Assembly (NCBI GenBank): GCA_030744625.1
Contig: JASLQF010000058.1
Coordinates: 1 to 62,618, forward strand
Origin: Rhodospirillales bacterium
Lineage (GTDB): Bacteria; Pseudomonadota; Alphaproteobacteria; Rhodospirillales; JASLQF01
Direction: 5' to 3'
DNA length: 62,618 nt
How positions within the stretch are numbered: position 1 is the stretch's first letter; each line of letters starts with the position of its first letter. Both the position numbers and the translations under genes were made by a program. Positions 47,382-57,306 of the stretch are shown in pieces. Below the pieces are notes generated by a model. That model was not told where the DNA came from and ran no database searches. It saw only the letters and a list, made by a program, of their open reading frames with translations.

Positions 47382-47391
47382 CGCGATGACA

Positions 47392-47586
47392 TTCGATGGC
47401 CGGTCTCCTGGCTCGCGGCTCGGTGCGGGTGTTTCACCTTCCCAGGCTCCGCTTCGGCGGAGGCCCAGTGGCTTCCGAAACACCCACTCGCCGCCCACAG
47501 TTGCGGGGGCAGCCACGGCATTGGCCCGAAAGGAATTCGGACCGCACCGTATTCCCGTTTCATCTCCTTAGCGGAGAACCATCGAA
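47392..47586 (-). promoter_or_regulatory. Cobalamin riboswitch upstream of cbtBA
   Basis: On the minus strand the B12 box AGCCAGGAGACCGGCC lies at 47398-47413, and the other conserved blocks CCGTGGCTGCCCCCGCAACT and GGGAAGGTGAAACACC are present in order. The closing stem P1 is TTCGATGG with CCATCGAA at the two ends. When cobalamin is bound it should lower cbtBA expression. It also occupies most of the 415-base gap before chvI. Confidence 0.93.
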
Positions 47587-47590
47587 GAGA

Positions 47591-47619
47591 CTATAATTTT
47601 GCCACAAATGCGCCGTCAA
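47591..47619 (-). promoter_or_regulatory. Sigma-70-type promoter of the riboswitch and cbtBA
   Basis: On the minus strand TTGACG (47614-47619) and TTATAG (47591-47596) are separated by exactly 17 bases. The expected start falls on the first bases of the riboswitch P1 stem, which strongly supports it. Confidence 0.75.
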
Positions 47620-47705
47620 TTGCTTATCGTCGGATTGTCCGAAAAAGGGAAGGTTTTCCGGGGATGCCGGCGGTGCCGCGTTTTTGGAATTTGGAGACAC
47701 AGCCA

Positions 47706-48407
47706 ATGTCCCACACCATTGCCCTCGTCGACGACGACCGCAACATCCTGACCTCGGTGTCCATGGCGCTCGAGGACGAGGGTTTCGGGGTGACCGCCTA
47801 TTCGGGCGGCGCCGAAGCGCTTGAGGGACTCGAACGCCGGCCCGTGGACCTCGCGGTGCTCGACATGAAGATGCCGCGCATGGACGGCATGGAACTGTTG
47901 CGCAAGATTCGCGAGAAATCGGACATGCCGGTGATCTTCCTCACCTCCAAGGACGACGAATTCGACGAGATGCTGGGCCTGCGCATGGGCGCCGACGACT
48001 ACATCAAGAAACCTTTTTCGCAACGGTTGCTGATCGAGCGCATCCGGGCGCTGTTGCGCCGGCGCGATCTGGCGGCGAAAAAGACCGGCGACGAGGACGA
48101 CAAGGAGGTCATGCGCCGCGGCGACCTTGTGTTGGACCAGGCGCGCCACGTGTGCGCATGGCGGGGCCGCCAACTCAATGTCACCGTGACCGAGTTTCTG
48201 CTCGTGCAGGCTTTGGCCCGCCGTCCCGGTCACGTCAAGAGCCGCGACCAGTTGATCGACGCCGCCTACGGCGAGCACATCTACGTCGACGACCGAACCA
48301 TCGATAGTCACGTCAAGCGCTTGCGAAAGAAGTTCAAGGAAATCGATCCGGCGTTCGCGCACATTGAGACGCTTTACGGCGTCGGCTACCGTTACCGCGA
48401 AGGGTGA
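47706..48407 (+). CDS. chvI: Response regulator ChvI
   Basis: Protein of 233 residues, OmpR/PhoB class. The receiver has the acidic pocket at DDD (9-11), the phosphorylated Asp53 in [11 protein letters not shown] and the conserved Lys in DYIKKPF. The DNA-binding winged helix spans about 135-230. Its partner is ChvG. ChvI controls envelope and acid responses in rhizobia and related species. The ATG at 47706 is chosen. Confidence 0.92.
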   Translation: MSHTIALVDDDRNILTSVSMALEDEGFGVTAYSGGAEALEGLERRPVDLAVLDMKMPRMDGMELLRKIREKSDMPVIFLTSKDDEFDEMLGLRMGADDYIKKPFSQRLLIERIRALLRRRDLAAKKTGDEDDKEVMRRGDLVLDQARHVCAWRGRQLNVTVTEFLLVQALARRPGHVKSRDQLIDAAYGEHIYVDDRTIDSHVKRLRKKFKEIDPAFAHIETLYGVGYRYREG

Positions 48408-48422
48408 TCCGGCCCGGGGGAT

Positions 48423-50048
48423 ATGGCGACAAGGGCTCATAACCGGAGGAAAAGGCGCGCCGTATCGCCCATCACGCGGCGCATACTAGCCGTCAACGTC
48501 CTGGCGCTGGCCATCCTGGTGGCCGGCTTGCTCTATCTCGGCGAGTACAGGCGGAACCTGATCGCCGCCGAGCTGGCGGCGCTCACCACGCGCGCCGAGG
48601 TGTTCGCCGCCGCCCTCGGCGAGAGCGCCATCAGCGACACCGGCCTCTCGAGCCGCCACTTGGTGCCCGGAACGGCGGGCCAGATGGTGCGCCGGCTGGC
48701 CCAGGCTACCGCCACCCGGGCGCGGGTCTTCGACAGCGGCGGCAAGCTGATCGCCGACAGCCGCCTGCTTGTCGGCGCCGGCGGCGTCGTGCAGGTCGAG
48801 GAACTGCCGCCGCCCGGCGGCGACGGGCTCATGGGAGCCGTCCTCGCCTTTTACGAGCGGCTTGCCGAAGCATTGGCTGGGGACGGCGGCATGTCGGAGT
48901 ACCGCGAAAACGCCGTTCAACGCGCCGCCGACTACGATGAAGTGGGCAGCGCCTTCTCCGGCGAGGTGGCGACGGCGGTGCGCCACTCCAAGAACGCCGG
49001 CATGGTGCTCAGCGTCGCCGTGCCGGTACAACGATACAAGCAGGTGCTGGGCGCCCTGATGCTTTCCAGGGGGTCCTCCGACATCGACGCGGCGGTTCTC
49101 GACGTGCGCCTCGACATCCTGAAGATGTTCGCCGTGGCGCTCACCATCACGGTCCTGCTTTCGGTGTACCTTGCGGGGACCATCGCGCGGCCGATTCGCC
49201 TCCTGGCCGCGGCCGCCGAGCGGGTGCGCGGCGCCCACCACCGCCAGCACACCATCCCCGACATGGCCGGGCGCGATGATGAGATCGGCGATCTGGCCGG
49301 CGCCCTCGCCGACATGACCGAAGCCCTATGGGGCCGCATCGATGCCATCGAGGCCTTTGCCGCCGATGTTGCCCACGAGATAAAGAACCCGCTGACGTCG
49401 CTGCAAAGCGCGGTGGAGACCGCGGCCCGGTTGAAGGACCCGGAGCAGCAGCGCAAGCTGATGGCCATAATTCAAGAGGACGTGAGGCGCCTCGACCGCC
49501 TGATCACCGATATCTCGGATGCGTCCAGGCTCGATGCCGAGATGTCGCGTGCCGAGACCGCGCCCGTCGATCTCCGCGCCATGCTGGCAATCTTGGTGGA
49601 CATGCACGGCGAGGGCGTCGTCTCTCCGGCGGCGGGAGGCGGACAACCGCGCTTCCGCCTGGATACGGCGGACGGACAGGAGTTGGTCGTCGAAGGTGTC
49701 GAGGGCCGTCTCGTGCAGGTGTTCTCCAACCTCATGGCCAACGCCTCGTCTTTCAGTCCGCCGCGCGGCACGGTCACGATCAGGGCGTTCCGTGACGGCG
49801 ACCTGATAAGGGTGGAAGTCGACGATGAGGGCCCGGGTGTTCCCTCCGGCAAGGAGGAGGCCATCTTCGAGCGCTTCTACACCGAGCGGCCCGAAGGCGA
49901 GGTGTTCGGAACCCACTCGGGTCTGGGGCTGAGCATCTCCAGGCAGATCGTCGAGGCCCACGGCGGCACCATCACCGCCGAAATCCGCCGCGACGAACAG
50001 GGTGGCTCGGCCGGCACCCGCTTCACCGTGGGCCTGCCGGCGGCGTGA
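48423..50048 (+). CDS. chvG: Sensor histidine kinase ChvG
   Basis: Protein of 541 residues. Two membrane helices (about 20-40 and 235-258) flank a periplasmic sensor domain of about 190 residues; a HAMP linker follows. The H-box is ADVAHEIKNPLTSLQ with His318; the ATPase domain has NLMANASSFSPP, DDEGPGVP and GLGLSISRQIVEAHGG. It is 15 bases downstream of chvI. Homologues sense acid or envelope stress, held inactive by ExoR in rhizobia, which is not in this window. Confidence 0.92.
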   Translation: MATRAHNRRKRRAVSPITRRILAVNVLALAILVAGLLYLGEYRRNLIAAELAALTTRAEVFAAALGESAISDTGLSSRHLVPGTAGQMVRRLAQATATRARVFDSGGKLIADSRLLVGAGGVVQVEELPPPGGDGLMGAVLAFYERLAEALAGDGGMSEYRENAVQRAADYDEVGSAFSGEVATAVRHSKNAGMVLSVAVPVQRYKQVLGALMLSRGSSDIDAAVLDVRLDILKMFAVALTITVLLSVYLAGTIARPIRLLAAAAERVRGAHHRQHTIPDMAGRDDEIGDLAGALADMTEALWGRIDAIEAFAADVAHEIKNPLTSLQSAVETAARLKDPEQQRKLMAIIQEDVRRLDRLITDISDASRLDAEMSRAETAPVDLRAMLAILVDMHGEGVVSPAAGGGQPRFRLDTADGQELVVEGVEGRLVQVFSNLMANASSFSPPRGTVTIRAFRDGDLIRVEVDDEGPGVPSGKEEAIFERFYTERPEGEVFGTHSGLGLSISRQIVEAHGGTITAEIRRDEQGGSAGTRFTVGLPAA

Positions 50049-50545
50049 ACTCGCGGCGCGCCTCCCGCCATCTGTTGACAGCCGGCACCCTTGGTCTCAG
50101 GCTTCGGGCCATGGAGCAGGTTCACGGCACCTGTATCGAGGTGGAGGGAACGGCGGTGCTGCTGCGCGGCCCGCCGGGGAGCGGCAAGTCCGATCTGGCG
50201 TTGCGCCTGATCGAGAGCGGCGCCCGGCTGGTTGCCGACGACCGCGCCAACATCGGCCTCAAGGACGAGCGCCTGGTGGTTTCGCCGCCACCGGCCATCG
50301 CCGGGTTGTTGGAGGTCAACGGCCACGGTGTCTTCAAGTTGGGGTTTCTCGCCGAATCGCCCCTCGGGCTGGTCGTCAACCTGGTCTCCGAGGACGAAGT
50401 GGAACGCCTGCCCGAGCCCCGGTCGTGGGAATGTCTTGGGGTATCGGTGCCGGTGATCGACCTGGCGCCGTTCCATGCCTCGTCGACGGTCAAGATCCGG
50501 CTCGCGGTGCGCTGGCTGGCCGGGGACGTCGTCCGGGTGCCATGA
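50045..50545 (+). CDS. hprK: HPr kinase/phosphorylase, short alphaproteobacterial type
   Basis: Protein of 166 residues with the Walker A GPPGSGKSDLALRL and the ARLVADDRANI region, but lacking the N-terminal domain of the Gram-positive enzyme, as is usual in alphaproteobacteria. It would phosphorylate HPr on Ser. The GTG start overlaps the chvG stop; an ATG 22 codons downstream is possible. It ends overlapping the rapZ ATG. Confidence 0.88.
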   Translation: MNSRRASRHLLTAGTLGLRLRAMEQVHGTCIEVEGTAVLLRGPPGSGKSDLALRLIESGARLVADDRANIGLKDERLVVSPPPAIAGLLEVNGHGVFKLGFLAESPLGLVVNLVSEDEVERLPEPRSWECLGVSVPVIDLAPFHASSTVKIRLAVRWLAGDVVRVP

Positions 50546-51492
50546 CCAAGGGGCCCACCTCCGCACCGGCCTTCCCCAAGGACGGCGGCGATGACCGGGC
50601 CAAGGGCACCGGCAAGGAGGCCAGCGTGCTTCTGGTCACCGGCATGTCGGGGGCGGGCAAGTCCTCGGCCTTGAAGGTGCTCGAGGACATCGGCTACGAG
50701 GCGGTCGACAACGTGCCGCTGTCGCTGTTGGGCAGCCTGGTGACGCCCGGCCGGCGGAGCCCGCCCGCCGATCGGCGGGAGCGTGCCATCGCCATCGGCG
50801 TCGACATCCGCACCCGCGATTTCGGCATCGAGCCCTTCGTGCGGACCCTCGACCAGCTCCTCGCCGACGGGGGAGTGAGCGTCAGGGTGCTGTTTCTCGA
50901 TTGCGAGGACGAGGAACTGCGTCACCGCTACACCGCGTCGCGCCGGCGCCATCCGCTGGCCGAGGACCGCCCGGTGACCGACGGCATCGTCCGCGAGCGG
51001 CGGTTGGTTTCTCCCCTGCGCGCGCGGGCCGACGTGGTGCTCGACACCACCGAGCTGGCGCCTGGCGACCTCAAGCGCATCCTGCAAGGCAACTTCGGGC
51101 CGCGTCCGGGGCCGGATATGACCCTTTTCGTCACCTCCTTTTCCTACCGCCAAGGGCTGCCCCGCGAGGCCGATCTGGTCTTCGACGTCCGTTTCCTGGC
51201 CAACCCCCATTACGACGCGACTTTGCGGCCGTTGACGGGCCTCGATCCGGAGGTTGCCGTGTTCATCACCGCCGACGCCGGCTACTATCGCTTTTTCGAG
51301 GGCGTTACGGGGTTGTTGATGTCCCTGATCCCGCGCTACGCTGCCGAGGGGAAAAGCTATCTGACGATCGCCGTGGGGTGTACGGGCGGACGCCACCGCT
51401 CCGTCTTCGTCGCCGGCAAGCTGGCGGCGTGGCTGGAAGAGCAGGGGCAGGCCGTGCAGGTGCGCCACCGGGATCTGGGAAGCGCCGAATAA
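50542..51492 (+). CDS. rapZ: RNase adapter / RapZ-family GTPase-like protein
   Basis: Protein of 316 residues. The P-loop is GMSGAGKSSALKVLEDIGYE, followed by the family motif AVDNVPLSLLG, and the C-terminal domain has VAVGCTGGRHRSVFVAGKLA. In E. coli RapZ guides RNase E to the GlmZ RNA; in other bacteria the role is less clear. About 28 residues precede the family core. The ATG overlaps the hprK stop (ATGA). Confidence 0.93.
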   Translation: MTKGPTSAPAFPKDGGDDRAKGTGKEASVLLVTGMSGAGKSSALKVLEDIGYEAVDNVPLSLLGSLVTPGRRSPPADRRERAIAIGVDIRTRDFGIEPFVRTLDQLLADGGVSVRVLFLDCEDEELRHRYTASRRRHPLAEDRPVTDGIVRERRLVSPLRARADVVLDTTELAPGDLKRILQGNFGPRPGPDMTLFVTSFSYRQGLPREADLVFDVRFLANPHYDATLRPLTGLDPEVAVFITADAGYYRFFEGVTGLLMSLIPRYAAEGKSYLTIAVGCTGGRHRSVFVAGKLAAWLEEQGQAVQVRHRDLGSAE

Positions 51493-51542
51493 GGCCAGCG
51501 TGAGCCGTCGGCGATACCCGCAAGGGGGAGGATTGGCAAGCT

Positions 51543-51950
51543 ATGATCGGAATGGTTCTCGTGACCCATGGCCGGCTCGCCGAAGAAATGATCGCGGCGC
51601 TGGAGCACATCGTCGGCGCCCAGACCAACATCGGCATGGTTTGCATCGGTCCCGACGATGATATCGAACGCCGCCGCGCCGAGATCGTCGAAAGTGCCGC
51701 CAAGGTCGACAATGGCGACGGGGTCATCGTGCTGACCGACATGTTCGGCGGCACGCCCTCGAATCTGGCCATTTCCATCATGGACAAGGCTCACATCGAG
51801 GTCATTGCCGGCGTCAACCTGCCGATGCTGATCAAGCTGACAACGGCGCGCCAGACGGAATCGCTTGCCGAGGCGGCGCGCAGCGCGCAGGAGGCCGGGC
51901 GCAAGTACATCAACATCGCCTCGCAACTTCTCGTTCAAGATCGAGAATGA
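51543..51950 (+). CDS. PTS EIIA component, mannose type
   Basis: Protein of 135 residues of the PTS EIIA-Man family. His9 in VLVTHGRLAEE is the phosphorylated residue, and VLTDMFGGTPSNLAISI is the family motif. No EIIB, EIIC or EIID gene lies nearby, so it more likely regulates than imports sugar. It overlaps the HPr gene by four bases. Confidence 0.9.
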   Translation: MIGMVLVTHGRLAEEMIAALEHIVGAQTNIGMVCIGPDDDIERRRAEIVESAAKVDNGDGVIVLTDMFGGTPSNLAISIMDKAHIEVIAGVNLPMLIKLTTARQTESLAEAARSAQEAGRKYINIASQLLVQDRE

Positions 51951-52252
51951 GCCGGCGCAAGGCCTCATCCCGACGCCGCGGCACCATCGCCGGGCGCACG
52001 GTCGTCATCCGCAACCAGCGGGGCTTGCACGCGCGGGCGGCGGCCAAGATGGTGGAGATGGCCAACTGCTTCGACGCGGAGATCACGGTGAGCAAGGGCG
52101 GGCTCGAGGTCTCGGGAAGATCGATCCTGGGCCTGATGATGTTGGCCGCCGCGCCTGACAGCGAGATCATGCTGAACGCCCGGGGGAGCAGCGCCGAGGA
52201 AGCCGTCGAGGCATTGTGCCGGCTTGTCGAGGAAAAATTCCAAGAGGACTGA
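51947..52252 (+). CDS. ptsH: Phosphocarrier protein HPr
   Basis: Protein of 101 residues. The active His is His28 in RGLHARAAAK, and the Ser-region LEVSGRSILGLMML matches the HprK site. An N-terminal basic extension of about 13 residues precedes the usual start. It relays phosphate from EI to EIIA. Confidence 0.92.
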   Translation: MSRRKASSRRRGTIAGRTVVIRNQRGLHARAAAKMVEMANCFDAEITVSKGGLEVSGRSILGLMMLAAAPDSEIMLNARGSSAEEAVEALCRLVEEKFQED

Positions 52253-52276
52253 TCCCGGCCGCGGGATGTGCTTGCA

Positions 52277-54040
52277 ATGATAAAGAACAGGCCCAAGGAA
52301 CTGACCGTCAACGGGCTGGGGGTGTCGCCCGGCATCGGAATTGGCGTCGTCCATGTGCGCCAATCCGGCGACATTTCGGTGTCCGAGCACAAGATACCGG
52401 CGCGCCGCGTGGCGGCGGAACAAAAGCGCTTCACGGATGCGGTCAAGCGCGCCCGCCGGCAGATCGGGCGGCTTCGGAACAAGGCCAAGAGCATGCCGGG
52501 AACGGCGGCGGAGGAACTGGGCTATCTGTTGGACGCTTACGACCATATGCTCAGGGGGTCGCGGTTGGTGCGCGGCGTCGAGCGCCGTATCGCCGATGCG
52601 CGGATCAATGCGGAGGCCGCCGTCCAGGCCGAGTTCGCGGAGATATCGGCGGGCTTCGCGGCCATGGACGATGCCTATCTGGCGGCGCGGCTCGACGACA
52701 TTCGAGAAGTCGCCAACCGCCTCGTCCGCAACTTGACGAAGGCTACCGTCAAGACGCCCACCAAATTTCCCAAGGGCAGCGTCGTCGTCGCCGAAGAGCT
52801 GACGCCCGCCGACACCGCCCTCATGGATCCGCGCCGCGTCGCCGCCATCGCCACGGTTCTGGGCGGGGCCGAGGGACACACGGCCATCATGGCGCGGGCC
52901 TTGCGCCTGCCCGCCGTGCTCGGCGCGCCGGGCCTGCTTCGGACGGCGAAATCGGGCGACGCCATCGTCGTCGACGGCACCGCCGGAAAGATCATCATCA
53001 ACCCGACGTCGGCGACGCTTGCCGCCTACGAGCGAAAGCGAAGCGAGCGCCAGGAAGCGGAAAAACGCCTGGCCCGCCTGAGGCGTCTGCGCGCCGTCAC
53101 CCTGGACGGCATCGAGATAAAGCTGCGGGCCAATGTCGAGCTGCCCATCGAAATGAGCATGGTGAGCCAAGTGGGTGCCGCCGGTATCGGACTCCTGAGA
53201 AGCGAGTTCATGTTCATGAACCGCGACGACATGCCATCCGAGGACGAACAGTATCGCATCCTGCGCGATATGGTGGACGGGGCCGGCGGCCGTTCGGTGA
53301 CCATTCGCACCCTCGACGCGGGCGGAGAGAAGACGACCGCCGCGTTGATGGAGGATTTCGGCGAGAGCACGTCCTCGGCGCTGGGGCTCAGGGGCATCCG
53401 AGTGGGCCTGAAGCGGACCGACATCCTGGAAACCCAATTCCAGGCCATTCTACGGGCCGGCGTGCGCGGCAAGGTGCGCATCCTTTTGCCCATGGTTACG
53501 TCGGTCTCCGAAGTGCGGCGTGTCCGCGAAATCCTGACTAGGGTGGCGCGGCGGCTGAAGCGCCGCGGCGTCGCCATCGCCGACCCCCTGCCCCCCCTTG
53601 GCGTCATGATCGAGGTGCCCGGCGCGGCGCTTTCCGCCGACGCCCTGGCTCAAGCCAGTGATTTCCTCGCCGTCGGCTCCAACGATCTGACCATGTATAC
53701 GTTGGCCATCGACCGTAGCGACGAACAGGTGGCCCACCTTTACGATCCGCTGCACCCCGCCGTGCTGCGATTGATTCAGTTCACGGCCGACGCCGGCTTG
53801 CGCGCCCGCATCCCAGTCACCATTTGTGGAGAGATGGCGGGCGATTCCCGTTATACCGCTTTGCTGCTGGGGCTCGGATTCCGTGAGCTGTCGATGTCGG
53901 CAATGAGCATTCCACGGGTCAAGCAGCGTCTGCGGAGCATAGACGCAGGCGCGGCGCGTCGGCGCGCCGGGGTCGTCATGGAGCAGATGGATTCGGGGCG
54001 CATCGCCACGTTGATAGACGATTTCAACGCTTTGGCATGA
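52277..54040 (+). CDS. ptsI: PTS enzyme I
   Basis: Protein of 587 residues that transfers phosphate from PEP to HPr. The active His201 is in GGAEGHTAIMARALRLPAV. The PEP-binding barrel has GIGLLRSEFMFMNRDD, RTLDAGGEKT and VGSNDLTMYTLAIDRSDEQ. There is no N-terminal GAF domain, so it is an EI, not the nitrogen-type EI-Ntr with GAF. The ATG at 52277 is preferred to a GTG three codons before. Confidence 0.93.
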   Translation: MIKNRPKELTVNGLGVSPGIGIGVVHVRQSGDISVSEHKIPARRVAAEQKRFTDAVKRARRQIGRLRNKAKSMPGTAAEELGYLLDAYDHMLRGSRLVRGVERRIADARINAEAAVQAEFAEISAGFAAMDDAYLAARLDDIREVANRLVRNLTKATVKTPTKFPKGSVVVAEELTPADTALMDPRRVAAIATVLGGAEGHTAIMARALRLPAVLGAPGLLRTAKSGDAIVVDGTAGKIIINPTSATLAAYERKRSERQEAEKRLARLRRLRAVTLDGIEIKLRANVELPIEMSMVSQVGAAGIGLLRSEFMFMNRDDMPSEDEQYRILRDMVDGAGGRSVTIRTLDAGGEKTTAALMEDFGESTSSALGLRGIRVGLKRTDILETQFQAILRAGVRGKVRILLPMVTSVSEVRRVREILTRVARRLKRRGVAIADPLPPLGVMIEVPGAALSADALAQASDFLAVGSNDLTMYTLAIDRSDEQVAHLYDPLHPAVLRLIQFTADAGLRARIPVTICGEMAGDSRYTALLLGLGFRELSMSAMSIPRVKQRLRSIDAGAARRRAGVVMEQMDSGRIATLIDDFNALA

Positions 54041-54130
54041 GGCTTGAGGAGCGAATTTGACGTTGCGGGCGTTGCGCCGCGTTGCTAAGACCGCCACCGA
54101 TAGCAAGAGGGTCTCCGGGAAAGGAACGGG

Positions 54131-55426
54131 ATGAGTTCATTTACAGACTACAAGGTCGCCGACCTCGGCCTCGCCGATTGGGGCCGCAAGGAGATCGCCA
54201 TCGCCGAGACGGAGATGCCGGGCCTGATGGCGTTGCGCGACGAATTCTCCGGCAACAAGCCGCTTGAGGGGGCGCGCGTTGTTGGTTGTTTGCACATGAC
54301 CATCCAGACGGCGGTCCTCATCGAGACCTTGGTGGCGCTTGGCGCCGAGGTGCGCTGGAGTTCGTGCAACATCTTCTCGACCCAGGACCACGCCGCCGCC
54401 GCCATCGCCGCCGCCGCCATCCCCGTCTTCGCCTGGAAGGGGGAGACGGAAGAGGAGTACTGGTGGTGCGTCGAGCAGACCGTCACCGGCCCCGACGGCT
54501 GGCGTCCCAACATGCTGCTCGACGACGGCGGCGACCTGACGGCGGTGATGCACGACAAGCACGCCGATCTGATGGACGAGGTGCGTGGGGTTTCCGAGGA
54601 AACCACCACCGGCGTCCACCGGCTTTACGAGATGGCCAAGGACGGCACGCTGGCGGTGCCCGCCTTCAACGTCAACGATTCGGTGACCAAGTCCAAGTTC
54701 GACAACCTCTATGGGGTGCGCGAGAGCCTGGTCGACGGCATCAAGCGCGCCACCGACGTCATGCTGGCCGGTAAGACCGCGGTGGTCGCCGGCTACGGAG
54801 ACGTGGGCAAGGGCTCGGCGGTGAGCCTGCGCGGTCAGGGCGCGCGGGTCCTGGTTACCGAGATCGACCCCATCTGCGCCCTGCAGGCGTCGATGGAGGG
54901 CTTCCAGGTGGTGACCATGGAAGACGCCGCGCCCCTCGGCGACGTCTTCGTCACCACCACCGGCAACGTCGACGTGATCACCGTCGAGCACATGCGCGAG
55001 ATGAAGGATCGCGCCATCGTCTGCAACATCGGGCACTTCGATTCCGAAATCCAGGTGGAGGCGCTGAGGAACTACAAGTGGCACAACGTCAAGCCGCAGG
55101 TGGATGAGGTCGAGTTCCCCGACGGCAAGCGCCTGATCCTGCTGGCCGAGGGACGGTTGGTCAATCTGGGCTGCGCCACCGGCCACCCCAGCTTCGTCAT
55201 GAGCACGTCCTTCACCAACCAGGTGCTGGCTCAGATCGAGCTGTGGACCAACCCGGACAAGTACGAGAAGAAGGTCTACGTGCTGCCCAAGGACCTCGAC
55301 GAGAAGGTGGCGACGCTGCATCTGGAGAAGCTCGGCGTCAAGCTCTCCAAGCTCACCCAGAAGCAGGCCGACTACATCGGCGTGTCCGTCACCGGCCCCT
55401 TCAAGCCCGAGCACTACCGCTATTGA
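54131..55426 (+). CDS. ahcY: Adenosylhomocysteinase
   Basis: Protein of 431 residues that splits S-adenosylhomocysteine into adenosine and homocysteine, relieving inhibition of methyltransferases. The NAD site is [20 protein letters not shown] and the end is [11 protein letters not shown], the family C-terminus. It follows ptsI by 90 bases, a conserved neighbour in the chvI/PTS block. Its stop overlaps the convergent MFS gene by seven bases. The leader contains no clear riboswitch. Confidence 0.96.
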   Translation: MSSFTDYKVADLGLADWGRKEIAIAETEMPGLMALRDEFSGNKPLEGARVVGCLHMTIQTAVLIETLVALGAEVRWSSCNIFSTQDHAAAAIAAAAIPVFAWKGETEEEYWWCVEQTVTGPDGWRPNMLLDDGGDLTAVMHDKHADLMDEVRGVSEETTTGVHRLYEMAKDGTLAVPAFNVNDSVTKSKFDNLYGVRESLVDGIKRATDVMLAGKTAVVAGYGDVGKGSAVSLRGQGARVLVTEIDPICALQASMEGFQVVTMEDAAPLGDVFVTTTGNVDVITVEHMREMKDRAIVCNIGHFDSEIQVEALRNYKWHNVKPQVDEVEFPDGKRLILLAEGRLVNLGCATGHPSFVMSTSFTNQVLAQIELWTNPDKYEKKVYVLPKDLDEKVATLHLEKLGVKLSKLTQKQADYIGVSVTGPFKPEHYRY

Positions 55427-56631
55427 GCGCTCGGCGCCGGCTCGATGGCGCTCTTGTGGTTGATCAGCCGCCGCATGGCCTCGACCCCAAACGCCGGGCC
55501 GAGGGCCATGAGGGCGAGGGTGGCCGGCCAGCCGGCGAGTTCGACGACGGTGGGGACGACCTGTACCGTAAACGCCGTCAACGTAAAGCCTAGAGCGGTC
55601 TGAAAGGTCATCAGGCTGCCCGCCCGCTCGTCCGGCGCGGCATCCGCGACCAGGGCGGAGAATTGCGCCGAATCGGGGACCACCGCCATTCCCCAGAACA
55701 GCATCAGCGCGAACGTCGCCCACGCCGCTTCTCCGAAGCTCAGCGCCGTGGCCAGCGCCGCGCCGCCACTCAGGATCATCGCCCATTGGGCGACGCGCGC
55801 CTTGCCGATGCGGTCGGCCAGCATGCCGGCCGGCACGCAGGCGAATCCGCCCAGGCCGATTGCCAAGAAGGCGGTGAGCTTGGCGAGGCGCCCCGCCTCC
55901 TCGGCGCCCATGGTGGCTCCGTAGGAAGCCGCGGCCGCCGCCCCAACCCACGCCCAAAAGGCGTAAAGCTCCCACATGTGGCCGAAATAGCCGGCATAGG
56001 CGAGGCGGATTTCCCGGTTGGTCCATGCCAGGCGGATGGATTTTGGATCGAAGGTGGGGGCCGGCGCGTGCAGGGGACCGAGGCCGGCGGCCAGTACCGA
56101 CAGGCCGCCGGCCGCCGCCAACGCCGAGGCGACCATCACGGTCATTCGCCAATCGCCGTCCCCCAGATAGGAGATGAGATGCGGGGCGGCGGTCCCCACG
56201 GTCAGGGCGCCGATCAGCATGCCGACGAGAAAGCCGCGGTCCCTGGAGCCCCATCCGACGGCGATCTTCATGCCGACGGGGTAGACCCCGGCGAGGCTGG
56301 CGCCGGTGAGCACCCGCAACCCCACCGCCACGACGCCGTCCAATGGAACGACCAGAAGCGCCAGATTGGACGCGGCGCCGATCAGGGCGGAGACGGCGAT
56401 GACGCGGCGAGGGTCATAGCGGTCGGCCACGCCGAGGATGGCCAGCGTCAAGGCGCCGATCACGAAGCCCGCCTGCACGCCGCTCGACAGCGCCGCCTGC
56501 CAGGTCGGATGCAGCCCGGCCTCGGCGGTTATCTCCGGCAGGATCGCCGCCGAGACGAACCATAGGCTCATGGTCGCCGTCTCGCCGATCAGGAGAAGCA
56601 GGATGGAGAGGGCCTTGGTCCGTGCCACCAT
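55420..56631 (-). CDS. MFS transporter
   Basis: Protein of 403 residues with twelve predicted helices and the major facilitator pattern [10 protein letters not shown]-like loop ([18 protein letters not shown]) between helices 2 and 3 and [14 protein letters not shown] in the second half. The substrate is unknown. It is inserted, with hupE, between ahcY and divL, which are otherwise often adjacent, and runs opposite to them. Confidence 0.82.
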   Translation of the reverse strand: MVARTKALSILLLLIGETATMSLWFVSAAILPEITAEAGLHPTWQAALSSGVQAGFVIGALTLAILGVADRYDPRRVIAVSALIGAASNLALLVVPLDGVVAVGLRVLTGASLAGVYPVGMKIAVGWGSRDRGFLVGMLIGALTVGTAAPHLISYLGDGDWRMTVMVASALAAAGGLSVLAAGLGPLHAPAPTFDPKSIRLAWTNREIRLAYAGYFGHMWELYAFWAWVGAAAAASYGATMGAEEAGRLAKLTAFLAIGLGGFACVPAGMLADRIGKARVAQWAMILSGGAALATALSFGEAAWATFALMLFWGMAVVPDSAQFSALVADAAPDERAGSLMTFQTALGFTLTAFTVQVVPTVVELAGWPATLALMALGPAFGVEAMRRLINHKSAIEPAPSAQ

Positions 56632-56691
56632 GCGCCGTTAACTATTTACCGGCCGCCGCGGAGACACCCACCGTACCCCCTGGGTCCGGGC

Positions 56692-57306
56692 CTACAGCCA
56701 GACGCCGGCGATGATGGCCAGTCCGGCGGTCGACACGGCCGCCCCGGCCAGACGGACCAGGGGCCGGCCCACGGGCCGGCGCGCCGCCGACCCGAAGACC
56801 AAGCCAATTCCATGAAGAAGCACGGTAGCCATGACAAAACCGGCGCCGTAAAGCCAGGGGTCCGCCGTCATGGGCAGTTCGGTTCCGTGGGCGTGGCCGT
56901 GAAAGAGCGCAAAGAACCCGACGACAGTGGTCGCCACCGCCAGCGAAGGTCTGGCGGCGAGGGCGACGAGGAGGCCGAGAACCATCGCGGACCCGGCGAT
57001 TCCCGCCTCCACCCCCGGTACGGCGAACCCAAAGGCGGCGAGGCACGCGCCGGCCGCCATGACCGCGAGAAAGGCCAGTGGTAGAAGAAATGCCGCCGGG
57101 CGCTTCATCTGCGCCGCCCACAGACCGACGGCCACCATCGCCAGCACGTGGTCGAGACCCGAGAATGGGTGCGCCAAGCCCTCCGCCCATCCGGCGCCGG
57201 CGGCGCCGGGCACGTGGGCGTGGGCGGCCGTGGCGCCAAGCGCGCTCAAGACCACGGCGGCGGCCAAAGCCGGGAGTAGTTTACTGGCGGGATGGAAAAT
57301 CTTCAT
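56692..57306 (-). CDS. HupE/UreJ-family metal transporter
   Basis: Protein of 204 residues with a signal-like N-terminus (ends near AAHAHVPG), then six or so helices. The family hallmark is HPFSGLDHVLAMVAVGLWA, with FHGHAHGTELP further on. HupE/UreJ proteins are thought to carry nickel or cobalt for hydrogenase or urease. No hydrogenase or urease gene is nearby. The ATG at 57306 is used. Confidence 0.85.
   Translation of the reverse strand: MKIFHPASKLLPALAAAVVLSALGATAAHAHVPGAAGAGWAEGLAHPFSGLDHVLAMVAVGLWAAQMKRPAAFLLPLAFLAVMAAGACLAAFGFAVPGVEAGIAGSAMVLGLLVALAARPSLAVATTVVGFFALFHGHAHGTELPMTADPWLYGAGFVMATVLLHGIGLVFGSAARRPVGRPLVRLAGAAVSTAGLAIIAGVWL

Noticed and set aside
54041-54130. Possible S-adenosylhomocysteine riboswitch before ahcY (GAGGAGCG at the start)
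   Set aside because: Only the first few bases resemble the consensus; the matching GGCGCTC-type partner and the middle block are missing.
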